Positions 45,724 through 54,516 of a DNA stretch of 64,000 nucleotides are shown one piece after another. Made by a program: the position numbers and the translations under genes. Position 1 is the stretch's first letter. Every line of letters begins with the position of its first letter. The notes under the pieces were generated by a model. The model ran no database searches, had not been told where the DNA came from, and was given only the letters and a program-made list of their open reading frames with translations. Source of the DNA: Pandoraea sp. PE-S2T-3 (lineage in GTDB: Bacteria; Pseudomonadota; Gammaproteobacteria; Burkholderiales; Burkholderiaceae); contig NZ_NGUQ01000033.1 in NCBI RefSeq assembly GCF_002179965.1, positions 124,001 to 188,000 of the forward strand, in the 5' to 3' direction.

Positions 45724-47217
45724 TTACGCGTTACGCAGCGCCGGACGCGAGCCCTTGCCGAGCAGCACGTTGGCGACCACCGCAACGACGATGTTCACCA
45801 CCAGCGCAATGATCCCGGTGTAGAGCGAGTACTTGTCGGCACCCAGCGTGAAGGTGTGCACCGGCTTGATCCCGTCTGCGAACGCGAGCCAACTGCCGCA
45901 CACGATGCCGAAGGCCCATCCGCAAAGCAACGCGCGTGCGCCGAACCAGCCCACGAACAGACCGAACACCAGCGCCGGGAACGTCTGCAAGATCCAGACG
46001 CCGCCCAGCAATTGCAGGTCGAGCGCGAACTGCGTCGGCAGGAACAGGATGAACACCAGCGCACCCAGCTTCACGACCAGCGACACGATCTTGGCGACCT
46101 TCGCCTCCCCTTCATTCGTGATGTTCGGGTTGACGTAAGGCTTCCAGAAATTGCGCGTGAAGAGGTTGGAGGCACCGATGGACATCACGGCAGCCGGCAC
46201 CAAGGCACCGATGGCAATCGCGGCGAACGCGAAGCCCGCGAACCAGCTCGGGAACAGGCCGTTGAACAACGCCGGTACGACGTCGTTGTTGGTCTGCACC
46301 TTCACCCCGGCGGCGTAAGCCATGAAGCCGAGCAACGCGATCAGGCCAAGCAGCACGGTGTAGGCCGGCAGGAACACGGCGTTCTTGCGAATCGTGTTCG
46401 CGTCCTTGGCGGCGAAAATGCCCGTCAGCGTGTGCGGATACATGAATGCCGCCATCGCCGAGCCGAGCGCCAGTGTGGCGAACGGCAGGAACTGCGCCGG
46501 TTTGAGCGTCAGACCGGTAGCCCCGCCCTTCTTGGCAAACACATCGCGCGCCGTATCGAACACCACACCGTAGCCGCCCAGCTTGGCCGGTACGACCACC
46601 ACGGCGACGAGGACGACGATGTAGATCATCAGGTCCTTGACGAACGCGATGAGCGCCGGTGCCCGCAGACCCGCCGAGTAGGTGTACAGCGCCAGAATGA
46701 CGAACGCGGCCAGCAGCGGCAGCTCGCCCGTCAGCCCCAGCGCCTTGATCACGACTTCCATACCGATCAGTTGCAGGGCGATGTACGGCATCGTCGCCAC
46801 CACCCCCGTGATCGCAATGGCAAGTTCCAGCGGACGCGACTGATAGCGGCCGTAGACAACATCTGCCGCCGTCACGTGGCCCGCCTTGTGCGCGGCGTGC
46901 CACAGCTTCGGCATGATCAGGAAGACGATCGGGTAGACGAGAATCGTATAGGGCAACGCGAAGAACCCGTAAGCGCCGACGGCGTAGACCAGTGCCGGAA
47001 CAGCGATCACGGTATAGGCGGTGTAGAAATCGCCGCCTACGAGGAACCACGTGATCCACGCGCCGAAATTACGCCCGCCCAGACCCCATTCGTCCAGATG
47101 CGCGCCCTTGTTCGACGGGCCCGCCATCCAGCGCGACGCCCAGAAACCCATGATGGTCACGAGGGCAAAGAAAAACACGAAGACCGCTAGCGCGGTCCAA
47201 TTGATACCGGCGCTCAT
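45724..47217 (-). CDS. sodium:solute symporter, SSS family (module A)
   Basis: The 497-residue protein has about 13 hydrophobic segments and belongs to the sodium:solute symporter superfamily. The early segment LDEWGLGGRNFGAWITWFLVGGDFYTAY is characteristic; only its presence is noted. Such carriers import pyruvate, proline, pantothenate, acetate and similar solutes with Na+. Its ATG follows the stop of a 59-codon DUF3311 gene with no gap, so translation is coupled. A homologous pair lies at 49393-51086. The substrate is unknown. Confidence 0.9.
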   Translation of the reverse strand: MSAGINWTALAVFVFFFALVTIMGFWASRWMAGPSNKGAHLDEWGLGGRNFGAWITWFLVGGDFYTAYTVIAVPALVYAVGAYGFFALPYTILVYPIVFLIMPKLWHAAHKAGHVTAADVVYGRYQSRPLELAIAITGVVATMPYIALQLIGMEVVIKALGLTGELPLLAAFVILALYTYSAGLRAPALIAFVKDLMIYIVVLVAVVVVPAKLGGYGVVFDTARDVFAKKGGATGLTLKPAQFLPFATLALGSAMAAFMYPHTLTGIFAAKDANTIRKNAVFLPAYTVLLGLIALLGFMAYAAGVKVQTNNDVVPALFNGLFPSWFAGFAFAAIAIGALVPAAVMSIGASNLFTRNFWKPYVNPNITNEGEAKVAKIVSLVVKLGALVFILFLPTQFALDLQLLGGVWILQTFPALVFGLFVGWFGARALLCGWAFGIVCGSWLAFADGIKPVHTFTLGADKYSLYTGIIALVVNIVVAVVANVLLGKGSRPALRNA

Positions 47218-47397
47218 TTACTCTTCCCCTTTCTTCAGACCATCGCGAAATACGATCCAGATCAGCAGCGATGTCACCGGCACCCAAGCAAACTGGTACC
47301 AGTAGAAGAACGGAAATCCCCACAGCGACGGCAGCTCACTGTTGTAGAACGGCACCCACAACAAACCGATAAACGGCAGCAATAGCAATAACCGCAT
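47218..47397 (-). CDS. DUF3311 small membrane protein (module A)
   Basis: This 59-residue gene is below usual gene-finder thresholds but is well supported. It starts MRLLLLLPFIGLLWVPFYN, has two hydrophobic helices separated by WGFPFFYWYQ, and ends in a charged tail. An AGGAG Shine-Dalgarno lies 10 bases upstream, and the stop abuts the ATG of the symporter gene. DUF3311 proteins typically accompany SSS carriers and are thought to be a small accessory subunit; that role is inferred. Confidence 0.88.
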   Translation of the reverse strand: MRLLLLLPFIGLLWVPFYNSELPSLWGFPFFYWYQFAWVPVTSLLIWIVFRDGLKKGEE

Positions 47398-47490
47398 TTC
47401 AGCAAGTCTCCTCTTGTTTTAATTCGGCTCAAGCGCATATCAACTACGCGTAAATACACTCTAGCCGAACGATGTAGGATTTGCTGAACA

Positions 47491-47523
47491 CCCCCGAAAG
47501 CCCACCAGCAGCGGGTTTCGGGG
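47491..47523 (-). terminator. hairpin downstream of M20 amidohydrolase gene
   Basis: CCCCGAAAGCCC on the plus strand pairs with GGGTTTCGGGG (47513-47523), with one bulged G and a 9-base loop. It lies about 100 bases past the M20 stop and about 95 bases before the DUF3311/symporter start, so it probably ends the upstream transcript. The expected U-run is weak. Confidence 0.5.
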
Positions 47524-47624
47524 ATTTGAAGCGATGTTGTGCGTGTTAAAACTGAATACCGAATTTCAATCGTTTTACTTTGGTTTTATTCATCGAAATC
47601 GGCATCGGTGTTATTTCACCGACT

Positions 47625-48818
47625 TCAGTCGTTGCTTTTCGTCTGGTAATAGCCTTGTGCCAGCGCGACCCAATAGCGAACGCCATCGTCAATGATGTCG
47701 TCGTTGAAATCGTAGGCTGGATGATGCAGACCGACGCCGGTCTCGCCGCGCGGTGCGTTGCCGATGAGCACGTACGCCCCCGGCTTGGCTTCCAGCATAA
47801 AACCGAAATCCTCCGACGTCATGTTAGGCGGCACATCCGCGTGAGTCGCCGTATCGCCGAACGTCTCGCGAATCACCTGCTCGCACAACGCCGTCTCGGG
47901 CTTCGTGTTCACCGTTGCCGGGTAGTACTGGAAGAACTCGGTCTCGATCGACGCGCCGTAGGCCGCCGCCAGACCGTCCCCGATACGGCGGATGTCGTCT
48001 TGCAACTGGTTGAGCACGGCCGACGACAGCGTCCGGATCGTGCCGCGCAACTCCGCCGTGTCGGGAATCACGTTGTCGGTGTCGCCCGCGTGCATCATGC
48101 ACACCGAGACGACGGCAGGGGCGACCGGGTCCTTGTGACGGGCCGTGAGCGTCTGGCACTGAAGCACCATCGAGCAGGCCAGCGGGATCGGATCGAGTCC
48201 GAGATGTGGCTGCGCAGCGTGTGCGCCCTTGCCGCGAATGGTGATCCGAAAGCGCACGCCCGCGGCCATGATCGGGCCCGTGCGCAGGCCGAACTCGCCC
48301 GCCGGGAGCGTCGGCCAGTTATGCATGCCGAAAACGGCCTGCGTCGGAAAGCGCGCGAACAGGCCGTCGTCGATCATCTTCTTCGCCCCCGCGCCGCCCT
48401 CCTCTCCCGGCTGGAAGACGAAGTGCACCGAGCCCGGCAATTGCGGCAGCTCGCGCAGTACCCGGGCTGCACCGAGCAGCATCGTGGTGTGGCCGTCGTG
48501 TCCGCAGGCGTGCATCACGCCGTGATGGCACGACGCGTGGGCGAACGTGTTGGCTTCCTGAATCGGCAGCGCGTCCATGTCGGCGCGCAACACGATGCCG
48601 CGCGTGAGGTCTTTGCCCGGCAGACTGGCGACGACACCCGTGCCTGCCATCCCCCGGTCCACCGTGTAGCCGAGCGACGTCAGGTAGTCGGCAACGACAT
48701 CGGCCGTTCGACGTTCTTCAAAGCGCAGTTCAGGATGCGCGTGCAAGTCACGGCGCAAGGTGCGCAACGCGTCGCCGCTTTGGGCGAGCAAGGCGTCCAG
48801 ATCGCTTGAGGGCGTCAT
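47625..48818 (-). CDS. M20 amidohydrolase, hippurate hydrolase-like
   Basis: The 397-residue enzyme belongs to the M20D aminoacylase/hippurate-hydrolase group: LHAHPELRFEE at the start, metal ligands in RADMDALPIQE and HACGHDGHTTMLLGAA, and the catalytic Glu in FQPGEEGGAGAKKM. These cytoplasmic enzymes release an amino acid or amine from an N-acyl substrate, such as N-acyl amino acids or indole-acetyl conjugates. The ATG overlaps the lumazine synthase stop as ATGA. It lies between two symporter modules, suggesting hydrolysis of an imported amide. Confidence 0.9.
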   Translation of the reverse strand: MTPSSDLDALLAQSGDALRTLRRDLHAHPELRFEERRTADVVADYLTSLGYTVDRGMAGTGVVASLPGKDLTRGIVLRADMDALPIQEANTFAHASCHHGVMHACGHDGHTTMLLGAARVLRELPQLPGSVHFVFQPGEEGGAGAKKMIDDGLFARFPTQAVFGMHNWPTLPAGEFGLRTGPIMAAGVRFRITIRGKGAHAAQPHLGLDPIPLACSMVLQCQTLTARHKDPVAPAVVSVCMMHAGDTDNVIPDTAELRGTIRTLSSAVLNQLQDDIRRIGDGLAAAYGASIETEFFQYYPATVNTKPETALCEQVIRETFGDTATHADVPPNMTSEDFGFMLEAKPGAYVLIGNAPRGETGVGLHHPAYDFNDDIIDDGVRYWVALAQGYYQTKSND

Positions 48819-49303
48819 GTCTGAGATTCCTTCTGAGTGAGCTCGGGAGCGATGTTGGCGAGGGCGCGCAGCATGCCGACGCAGGCGTCGGCGACCTCAC
48901 GCCCCTTGTGACGAAGGTGCTCGTCGAAGAAGCCGTAGTGCTCGTCGTGCGAGTGAAAGTGATGCGGCGTGAGCGACATTGAGAACACCGGCACATCGGT
49001 GTCGAGTTGCACACGCATCAGGCCATCGACGACCGCCTGCGCCACGAACTCGTGACGGTAGATGCCGCCGTTGACGACCAGTGCCGCGCCGACGATGGCG
49101 TCGTATTGCCCGCTTTGCGCGAGCCGCCTCGCGAACAAGGGGATTTCGAAAGCGCCCGGCACATCGAAGTGGCGGATGCCGTCGGCAGGTACACCCAGCT
49201 CTGCCATGCGCGTCTGAAACGCTTCGCGCGCGCCGTCGAGCAGATCGGCGTGCCAGCCCGCCTGCACGAAGGCGATGCGGGGAATATCTAAAGAATTCGT
49301 CAT
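48815..49303 (-). CDS. ribH2: 6,7-dimethyl-8-ribityllumazine synthase, type 2
   Basis: Lumazine synthase condenses 5-amino-6-ribitylamino-uracil with 3,4-dihydroxy-2-butanone 4-phosphate, the step before riboflavin. The 162-residue protein has VPGAFEIPLFARRL, the substrate and catalytic region VVNGGIYRHEFVAQAV (His84), and TPHHFHSHDEHYGFF, a close match to the type-2 (RibH2) form known from Brucella and rhizobia. The start at 49303 is chosen over a TTG at 49321. It is separated from other riboflavin genes and overlaps the M20 gene, 90 bases from a symporter. I looked for an FMN riboswitch upstream and found none. Confidence 0.92.
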   Translation of the reverse strand: MTNSLDIPRIAFVQAGWHADLLDGAREAFQTRMAELGVPADGIRHFDVPGAFEIPLFARRLAQSGQYDAIVGAALVVNGGIYRHEFVAQAVVDGLMRVQLDTDVPVFSMSLTPHHFHSHDEHYGFFDEHLRHKGREVADACVGMLRALANIAPELTQKESQT

Positions 49304-49392
49304 AGCTTGTCTGTCACGCAAGACGCCCGTACCCGGTATGACCCGATGGCACAGGCGTCTCGCTCACTTCATTAATGCGTCGTCATTGCATG

Positions 49393-50868
49393 TCAGGACG
49401 CATCGGCCGACAGCCGCGCAGCGCCTGCCGTGCGGCGCGTGAGCAACGTCACGACCACCAGCGTGATCACGTTGAACACCAGCGCGACGATGCCGACGTT
49501 GAGGTCTTTGAGCGCGTCCGGGAAGAACGGGAACAGCGCAGCCACCGACTTCTTGGTGATCGACACCCAAGCTACCGTCGCGACACCGACGATGATGCTG
49601 GCGAACGCCGCCGGACGCGTCACGAGATGCTTGCCGATCAAGCTCGCCAGCAGCACCGGGAACAACTGCGTCACCAACGCATAGGCCATCAGCAGCAACG
49701 CCACGATGGTCTGCCCGCCGTTCAGCGTGAACAGCACCGCCAGCGCCATCACGACCGGTGCGAGCCACTTCGCCAAACGAGCCACATCCGCATCGGTAGC
49801 TTTCGGACGCAGCGGGCGATACACGTTGTTCGCGAGCAGCGTCGCGGAAGTCATCAGGATCATCGACCCCGGCACGAGTGCCGTCAGAATCCCGGCCGCA
49901 CCGATCACGCCGACGAACCACGGATCGAACGTCTTGAGCGACACCTTGAACAGCGCCAGATCGATATCGCCGCCCGTCAAGCCCGGCACGGCAAGCACCG
50001 CCGAGAAGCCCACGAACAGGATGAACAGCAGCATCAACTGGTAGATCGGCAGCACAAAGGCGTTACGGCGCAGCACTTCCTCGCGCTTGGCCGTGTACGT
50101 CGCCATGAACATGTGCGGCCACATGTAGAAGCCCAGCGTCGACAGAATCACCGTCGAGACCATCCACACAGGGCTCTCGCCCACATCGCGCAGTGCCAGG
50201 AAGCCGGGTTTCGCCTTTTCGATGGCCGCGAACATGTCGCCCACCCCACCGTAGTAGTGGTACGGCAGATAGAGGCCGAGGAACACGGCGACGAACATGA
50301 CGAGTGCGTCCTTGACGACGGACGTCCACGCCGAGCCGTGCACGCCGGACAGTGCGACATACACCGCCACCACGACGGCGCCGATCAGCACGCCCTGATT
50401 CGAGGAAATGGCCGAGTACGACGACACGCTGACGATGATGCCCAGCCCCTTGAGTTGCAGCACGAGGTACGGCACGAGCGCCGCGAAGCCGACGATGGCG
50501 ACCAGCACGCCCAGCACCGGGCTGTCATACTTCGACGCGAAGAAGTCCGGCTGCGAAATCAGCCGGCGCTCTTTGGCATAGCGCCAGATCGGCGGCAGCA
50601 GGAAGTACGACAGGATGAACGGCAGGCTGCCGTAGCCCAGCAGGTAGTACGCGCCTGCGCCGTGCCCGTAGGCATAGCCGCTGCCGCCGAGGAAGACGAA
50701 CGTCGTATAGATTTCGCCCGCCATCAGCAGGAACACGATGGCTGCGCCGAAGCCGCGTCCGCCGACGGTCCACTGCTCCAGACTCATGTCCTTGCCGCGA
50801 CGCGCCCGGATGCCGAGGAACAGCGCCAGCGCGACCGCCAGAAAAATAAAGATCAATGCGCTATTCAT
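49393..50868 (-). CDS. sodium:solute symporter, SSS family (module B)
   Basis: This 491-residue SSS carrier has about 13 hydrophobic segments, starting with FIFLAVALALFLGIRARRG and the SSS motif region LEQWTVGGRGFGAAIVFLL. It is a clear relative of the symporter at 45724-47217 but not a recent copy. An AAGGAG Shine-Dalgarno precedes the ATG, and the DUF3311 gene ends 2 bases upstream. Both symporter modules flank the RibH2-M20 pair. The imported solute is unknown; a carboxylate or N-acyl amino acid is possible. Confidence 0.9.
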   Translation of the reverse strand: MNSALIFIFLAVALALFLGIRARRGKDMSLEQWTVGGRGFGAAIVFLLMAGEIYTTFVFLGGSGYAYGHGAGAYYLLGYGSLPFILSYFLLPPIWRYAKERRLISQPDFFASKYDSPVLGVLVAIVGFAALVPYLVLQLKGLGIIVSVSSYSAISSNQGVLIGAVVVAVYVALSGVHGSAWTSVVKDALVMFVAVFLGLYLPYHYYGGVGDMFAAIEKAKPGFLALRDVGESPVWMVSTVILSTLGFYMWPHMFMATYTAKREEVLRRNAFVLPIYQLMLLFILFVGFSAVLAVPGLTGGDIDLALFKVSLKTFDPWFVGVIGAAGILTALVPGSMILMTSATLLANNVYRPLRPKATDADVARLAKWLAPVVMALAVLFTLNGGQTIVALLLMAYALVTQLFPVLLASLIGKHLVTRPAAFASIIVGVATVAWVSITKKSVAALFPFFPDALKDLNVGIVALVFNVITLVVVTLLTRRTAGAARLSADAS

Positions 50869-50870
50869 GC

Positions 50871-51086
50871 TCAGGCTCCTTCGCCACCGTGATCAGACGA
50901 CGCGAGTCGCGCCTGATCGGCATAGAAAATGATGGCCATCACAATCGACGTGAGCACGAGCGCCCCTGCCAGCCATGCCAGCAGAAACGGCATGCCGAGT
51001 ACGTACGGTGTGACGCGATTGACGAAAAACGGACCTACCAGAACCGCCAATACAGGTAGGAGTGCTAATAGATATATGGACCGCAT
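50871..51086 (-). CDS. DUF3311 small membrane protein (module B)
   Basis: The 71-residue protein starts MRSIYLLALLPVLAVLVGPF and has two membrane helices joined by NRVTPYVLGMPFLLAW, followed by a hydrophilic tail. The ATG at 51086 is preferred over another two codons upstream because GGAG then lies 6 bases away. It ends 2 bases before the symporter start. The same two-gene order occurs at 45724-47397. Confidence 0.85.
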   Translation of the reverse strand: MRSIYLLALLPVLAVLVGPFFVNRVTPYVLGMPFLLAWLAGALVLTSIVMAIIFYADQARLASSDHGGEGA

Positions 51087-51220
51087 GCACATCTCCAGGT
51101 TGTTCCCGTTTGCTTGTCGTGCCGAACGGCGGATCACAAAAGTGACCGTCGCCGTGCGGCGCTTCACGAATGCGGCGAAGCGTGTCCCGTACGATTCCCC
51201 GCGTCGGAGCCGTCGTCGGG

Positions 51221-52654
51221 TTACGCCGGTTCCATCAGGTGAGAGATGCTCTTGACGTGCGTGTAGCACTCAAGCCCCTCGGTGCCGCCTTCTCTGCCGT
51301 AGCCGCTGTCTTTCACGCCGCCGAACGGGGTTTCGGAGACGGCCGACACCAGATGATTGATCGCGAGGTTGCCGACTTCGAGTTCGTCGCCCAACCGGTA
51401 AGCATTGGCCGCCGAGCGCGTGAAGGCGTAACCCGCGAGGCCGTACGGCACTTCGTTAGCGCGTGCGATGGCGTCGTCCAGACTGTCGACCGGCACGATG
51501 AGCGAGAGCGGACCGAACGGCTCTTCGAGCATGGCGCGCGCATCGGCCGGCACATCTGCGAGTGCGGTGAACGGGAAAACGTAGCCCGGGCCGTCGTTGC
51601 GCTCGCCGCCGCAGACCACGCGAGCACCGCGCGCGACGGCGTCGTCGACCAGCGAGTGAAGTGCGTCCAGACGACGTTGATTCACCACCGGACCAATATC
51701 GTTCGACGACTCCAGCGCGTGGCCCGCACGAATGGCGCCGCCGTGACGCGCGAAGGCGTTCACGAAGGCGTCGTAGACGTTGCGATGCACGAAGAAGCGT
51801 GTGGGGGCCACGCAGACCTGCCCCGCGTTGTTGAGCTTGCCTTTGACACAGGCGAGCGCGGCCGCTTCGGGATCAGCGTCGTCGCACACGATGACCGGCG
51901 CATGGCCGCCCAATTCCAGAATGGCCGGCTTCATGGCCTTGGCCGCGAGACCTGCGAGATGCTTGCCGACCGGCGTCGAGCCGGTGAACGTGATGCCGCG
52001 CACGACCGGGCTGGCGATCAGGTGCGACGAGATCATGGCCGGATCACCGAAAACAAGGTTGAACACACCATCCGGCAAGCCTGCGTCCTGAAACGCCTGC
52101 GCCATCAGCACGGCACCGGCCGGGGTTTCCTCTGCCGCCTTGAGAATGATCGAACAACCGGCGGCGAGCGCACCACCGACCTTGCGGGCGGGCGAGCTCA
52201 TCGGGAAGTTCCACGGGGTGAACGCCGCGATCACGCCGACAGGCTCACGCACCACCGTGTGACGCATGCCCGGCTCGGCGGGAATCACGCGGCCGTAGAG
52301 GCGCTTGCCTTCATTGGCATCCCACGTCATCAGGTCGCAGCCGCGCAGCACTTCGGCCCGTGCCTGCGCCAGCGTCTTGCCCTGCTCCAGCGAGATCGCG
52401 AAGGCAATGCTTTCGACGCGCTCCTTGAGCAACGCGATGGCGCGCAACATGACCTCGGTGCGCTGCGCGGGCGACGTACGCCGCCAGACGCGGAACCCCT
52501 TGTCGGCAGCCGACAGCGCGGCGTCGAGGTCGGCAAGCGTCGCCGTCGGCACCATGCCGATGGTCGTGCTCTCCGATGGGTTCGTCACGGGCTGGCCGGG
52601 CGCGCTGCGCCACTGACCGCCGATCAGCATCTTGATGTCAGGGTAGGAATACAT
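51221..52654 (-). CDS. NAD(P)-dependent aldehyde dehydrogenase (succinate-semialdehyde type)
   Basis: The 477-residue enzyme belongs to the ALDH superfamily close to succinate-semialdehyde and related dehydrogenases. The catalytic Glu is in LELGG (Glu247) and the nucleophile in NAGQVCVAPTRF (Cys281). The cofactor loop FTGSTPVGKHL and the substrate-entrance motif FTPWNFPMSSPARK are clear. It oxidises an aldehyde to an acid. Position in the minus-strand LLM monooxygenase-flavin reductase-MFS series suggests it removes an aldehyde formed by oxidative cleavage of the substrate. Confidence 0.92.
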   Translation of the reverse strand: MYSYPDIKMLIGGQWRSAPGQPVTNPSESTTIGMVPTATLADLDAALSAADKGFRVWRRTSPAQRTEVMLRAIALLKERVESIAFAISLEQGKTLAQARAEVLRGCDLMTWDANEGKRLYGRVIPAEPGMRHTVVREPVGVIAAFTPWNFPMSSPARKVGGALAAGCSIILKAAEETPAGAVLMAQAFQDAGLPDGVFNLVFGDPAMISSHLIASPVVRGITFTGSTPVGKHLAGLAAKAMKPAILELGGHAPVIVCDDADPEAAALACVKGKLNNAGQVCVAPTRFFVHRNVYDAFVNAFARHGGAIRAGHALESSNDIGPVVNQRRLDALHSLVDDAVARGARVVCGGERNDGPGYVFPFTALADVPADARAMLEEPFGPLSLIVPVDSLDDAIARANEVPYGLAGYAFTRSAANAYRLGDELEVGNLAINHLVSAVSETPFGGVKDSGYGREGGTEGLECYTHVKSISHLMEPA

Positions 52655-52702
52655 TTCAACGTCTCGAAAACAGGAAGGAGAGAACGAAAGAAGACGAATG
52701 CG

Positions 52703-53941
52703 CTATCGCTTGCCGCCGGCCATCCGGCGCGATGCCGGGTGCTGACGCAACCGCCACATCGCGAGGCAACCGAGTACAGGACCGATCGCCAGCATGCCCA
52801 TGCCACCGGCCCAGCCGAGATGGGCCACGACGACGGGAACCAGCCGGATGCTGGCGAGCGTGAGCAGGAACCCGGCGCACGTCTGTGCGGTGAGCAACGT
52901 GCCGACCGACGTCGGGTCTGCCAGCTCGGCCACGGCCGCCGAGAACTGCGCCGAATCCGCGATCACCGAGAAGCCCCACACGAACGCCACGCCCACGACG
53001 ATCGCCAGCGGCGCGCCCGGCAGCCAGCCGATGACCGCTGCGCACGTCGCACTGACCGCCATCGCGCCAATCGTGACGAACGTTCGGCCGATGCGGTCGG
53101 CGAGCAGCCCCCCGGCCCACGCGCCAACCGCACCGAACGCAATCACCGCGAAGGTCAGCACTTCCGCCTTCTCGTGAAAATCGGCCACGCCATGCAAATG
53201 CAGTGTGTATTGCAGAAACAGCCCCAGCCACGCCCACATCGCGTACAGCTCCCACATGTGGCCGAGATACCCCAGATTCGCCAGCCGCACGGCCGGGTCG
53301 CGCCACGCTTGCGTCACCTTCGAGAAGTCGACGCGCGACGCCCGCTTGATGTTCGGACCGATGGTGGCGAAAACGATCGCCACGCCCGAGGTCACCGCCA
53401 GCATCGCCGCGACCAGATAGACCCAGCGCCAGTCGAGGTCCTGCCATCCGCCAATCAGATGCGGGCTCGCCGAGCCCAGCGTGAGCGCCGCCACCAGCAA
53501 ACCGATCAACAGGCCGAGGTCGGCCTTCGCCCACGTGGCCACCAACCGGATGCCCACGGGGTACACGCCAGCCATACACATGCCGGTGAGCAGGCGCAGT
53601 GTGATCACCAGCGGACCCGTCGGCGGCAGCACCGCCAGCGCACCGGTCGTGATCGCCGCCATCAGGGCCGACGCCGCGAAGATCTTGCGCAGGTCGTATC
53701 GATCAGGCAGCGCCAGCGTCGCCGACACGACAGTGCCGATGACAAAGCCAAGCTGCACAGCGCCCGTGAGCATCGCCTCGTCGCCCGACGCAATCGCCTG
53801 CGTTCGCTTGATGAGCGCGACGGCAGTCGTCGACGAAAACCAGACGCCCATCGCTGCCACCTGCGCCAGCAGCACGATCGCCAGCGACGCGAGTCTGCCG
53901 CGTGGTGCGCGGTGGTGGCGGGCAGTGCTCATTGATTCCAT
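52703..53941 (-). CDS. MFS transporter
   Basis: The 412-residue protein has about twelve membrane segments in two halves; the first half shows ALPDRYDLRKIFAASAL and RLLTGMCMAGVYPVGIRLV, the second LLADRIGRTFVTIGAMAV. It fits the major facilitator superfamily but not a subgroup I can name surely. The ATG at 53941 is chosen over the open frame to 53989; MSTARHHRAP at 53932 is another option. It is 13 bases from the flavin reductase gene and likely imports the substrate of the LLM monooxygenase. Confidence 0.85.
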   Translation of the reverse strand: MESMSTARHHRAPRGRLASLAIVLLAQVAAMGVWFSSTTAVALIKRTQAIASGDEAMLTGAVQLGFVIGTVVSATLALPDRYDLRKIFAASALMAAITTGALAVLPPTGPLVITLRLLTGMCMAGVYPVGIRLVATWAKADLGLLIGLLVAALTLGSASPHLIGGWQDLDWRWVYLVAAMLAVTSGVAIVFATIGPNIKRASRVDFSKVTQAWRDPAVRLANLGYLGHMWELYAMWAWLGLFLQYTLHLHGVADFHEKAEVLTFAVIAFGAVGAWAGGLLADRIGRTFVTIGAMAVSATCAAVIGWLPGAPLAIVVGVAFVWGFSVIADSAQFSAAVAELADPTSVGTLLTAQTCAGFLLTLASIRLVPVVVAHLGWAGGMGMLAIGPVLGCLAMWRLRQHPASRRMAGGKR

Positions 53942-53954
53942 GACGCGTCCGCCC

Positions 53955-54470
53955 TCACGCGCTCGCCGACTGCGCGACCATGCCGACACGGTGGAAACCG
54001 CGTGCGAAATAGATCAGCCCGTCGAGCGCGCTGGTGGAACGCGCCGCTTTGACTTCGCAGAAGAAGACCGTATGCGTGCCGACTTCCGTCACCGATGCCA
54101 CCTCGCAGTCGAGCACGCTGACGGCGCCGCGCAACGCGGGCGCGCCGGTCTCCATCGTGTCCCAGTCGCCGCTGGCAAAGCGGGTCTCGATGGAGAGGTC
54201 TTTGCTGGCGAACTGCATGGCGATATCGCGTTGATCGGCCGACAGCACGTTCACGCACAGGCGGGCGTTCTCGCGCATGACGGCGTTGTTGCGGCTCGCC
54301 CGGTTGATGCACACGAGCAGCGTGGGCGGATCGTCGGTGACAGCGCACACGGCCGACGCCGTGCAGCCGGCAAGACCGCCGGGGCCGTCGGTAGTGATGA
54401 CGTTGACGGCAGCGCCCAGCCCCGCCATCGCTTCGCGGAAGATCGATTTATCCACCGTGCTCTTGTCCAT
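53955..54470 (-). CDS. flavin reductase, RutF/HpaC-like
   Basis: The 171-residue protein has the flavin-reductase fold: an N-terminal GAAVNVITTDGPGGLAG, then TASAVCAVTDDPPTLLVCINR and a C-terminal RGFHRVG. It supplies reduced FMN to a partner monooxygenase. The frame is open to 54584, but 54470 has a GAGG Shine-Dalgarno and the family start. It lies 46 bases after the LLM monooxygenase gene, and the two together make a standard two-component flavin monooxygenase. Confidence 0.9.
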   Translation of the reverse strand: MDKSTVDKSIFREAMAGLGAAVNVITTDGPGGLAGCTASAVCAVTDDPPTLLVCINRASRNNAVMRENARLCVNVLSADQRDIAMQFASKDLSIETRFASGDWDTMETGAPALRGAVSVLDCEVASVTEVGTHTVFFCEVKAARSTSALDGLIYFARGFHRVGMVAQSASA

Positions 54471-54516
54471 GTCGTTTTCCTCGTTCAAAACGTGACGGTT
54501 GCGATTCACGGCGGGC

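Noticed and set aside
45418-47190. A 590-codon plus-strand frame running through the end of the GlxA-type gene and across the symporter gene
   Set aside because: It has no domain match that I can see and crosses a strong terminator hairpin; both true genes are on other frames.
49304-49392. Possible FMN riboswitch before the lumazine synthase gene
   Set aside because: The 90-base gap is too short for the usual element and I found none of its conserved stems.
51170-53935. A 921-codon open frame on the plus strand, antisense to the aldehyde dehydrogenase and MFS genes
   Set aside because: It is rich in Arg, His and Gln, has no recognisable domain, and lies opposite two genes with clear motifs. 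Long antisense frames are expected in high-G+C DNA.
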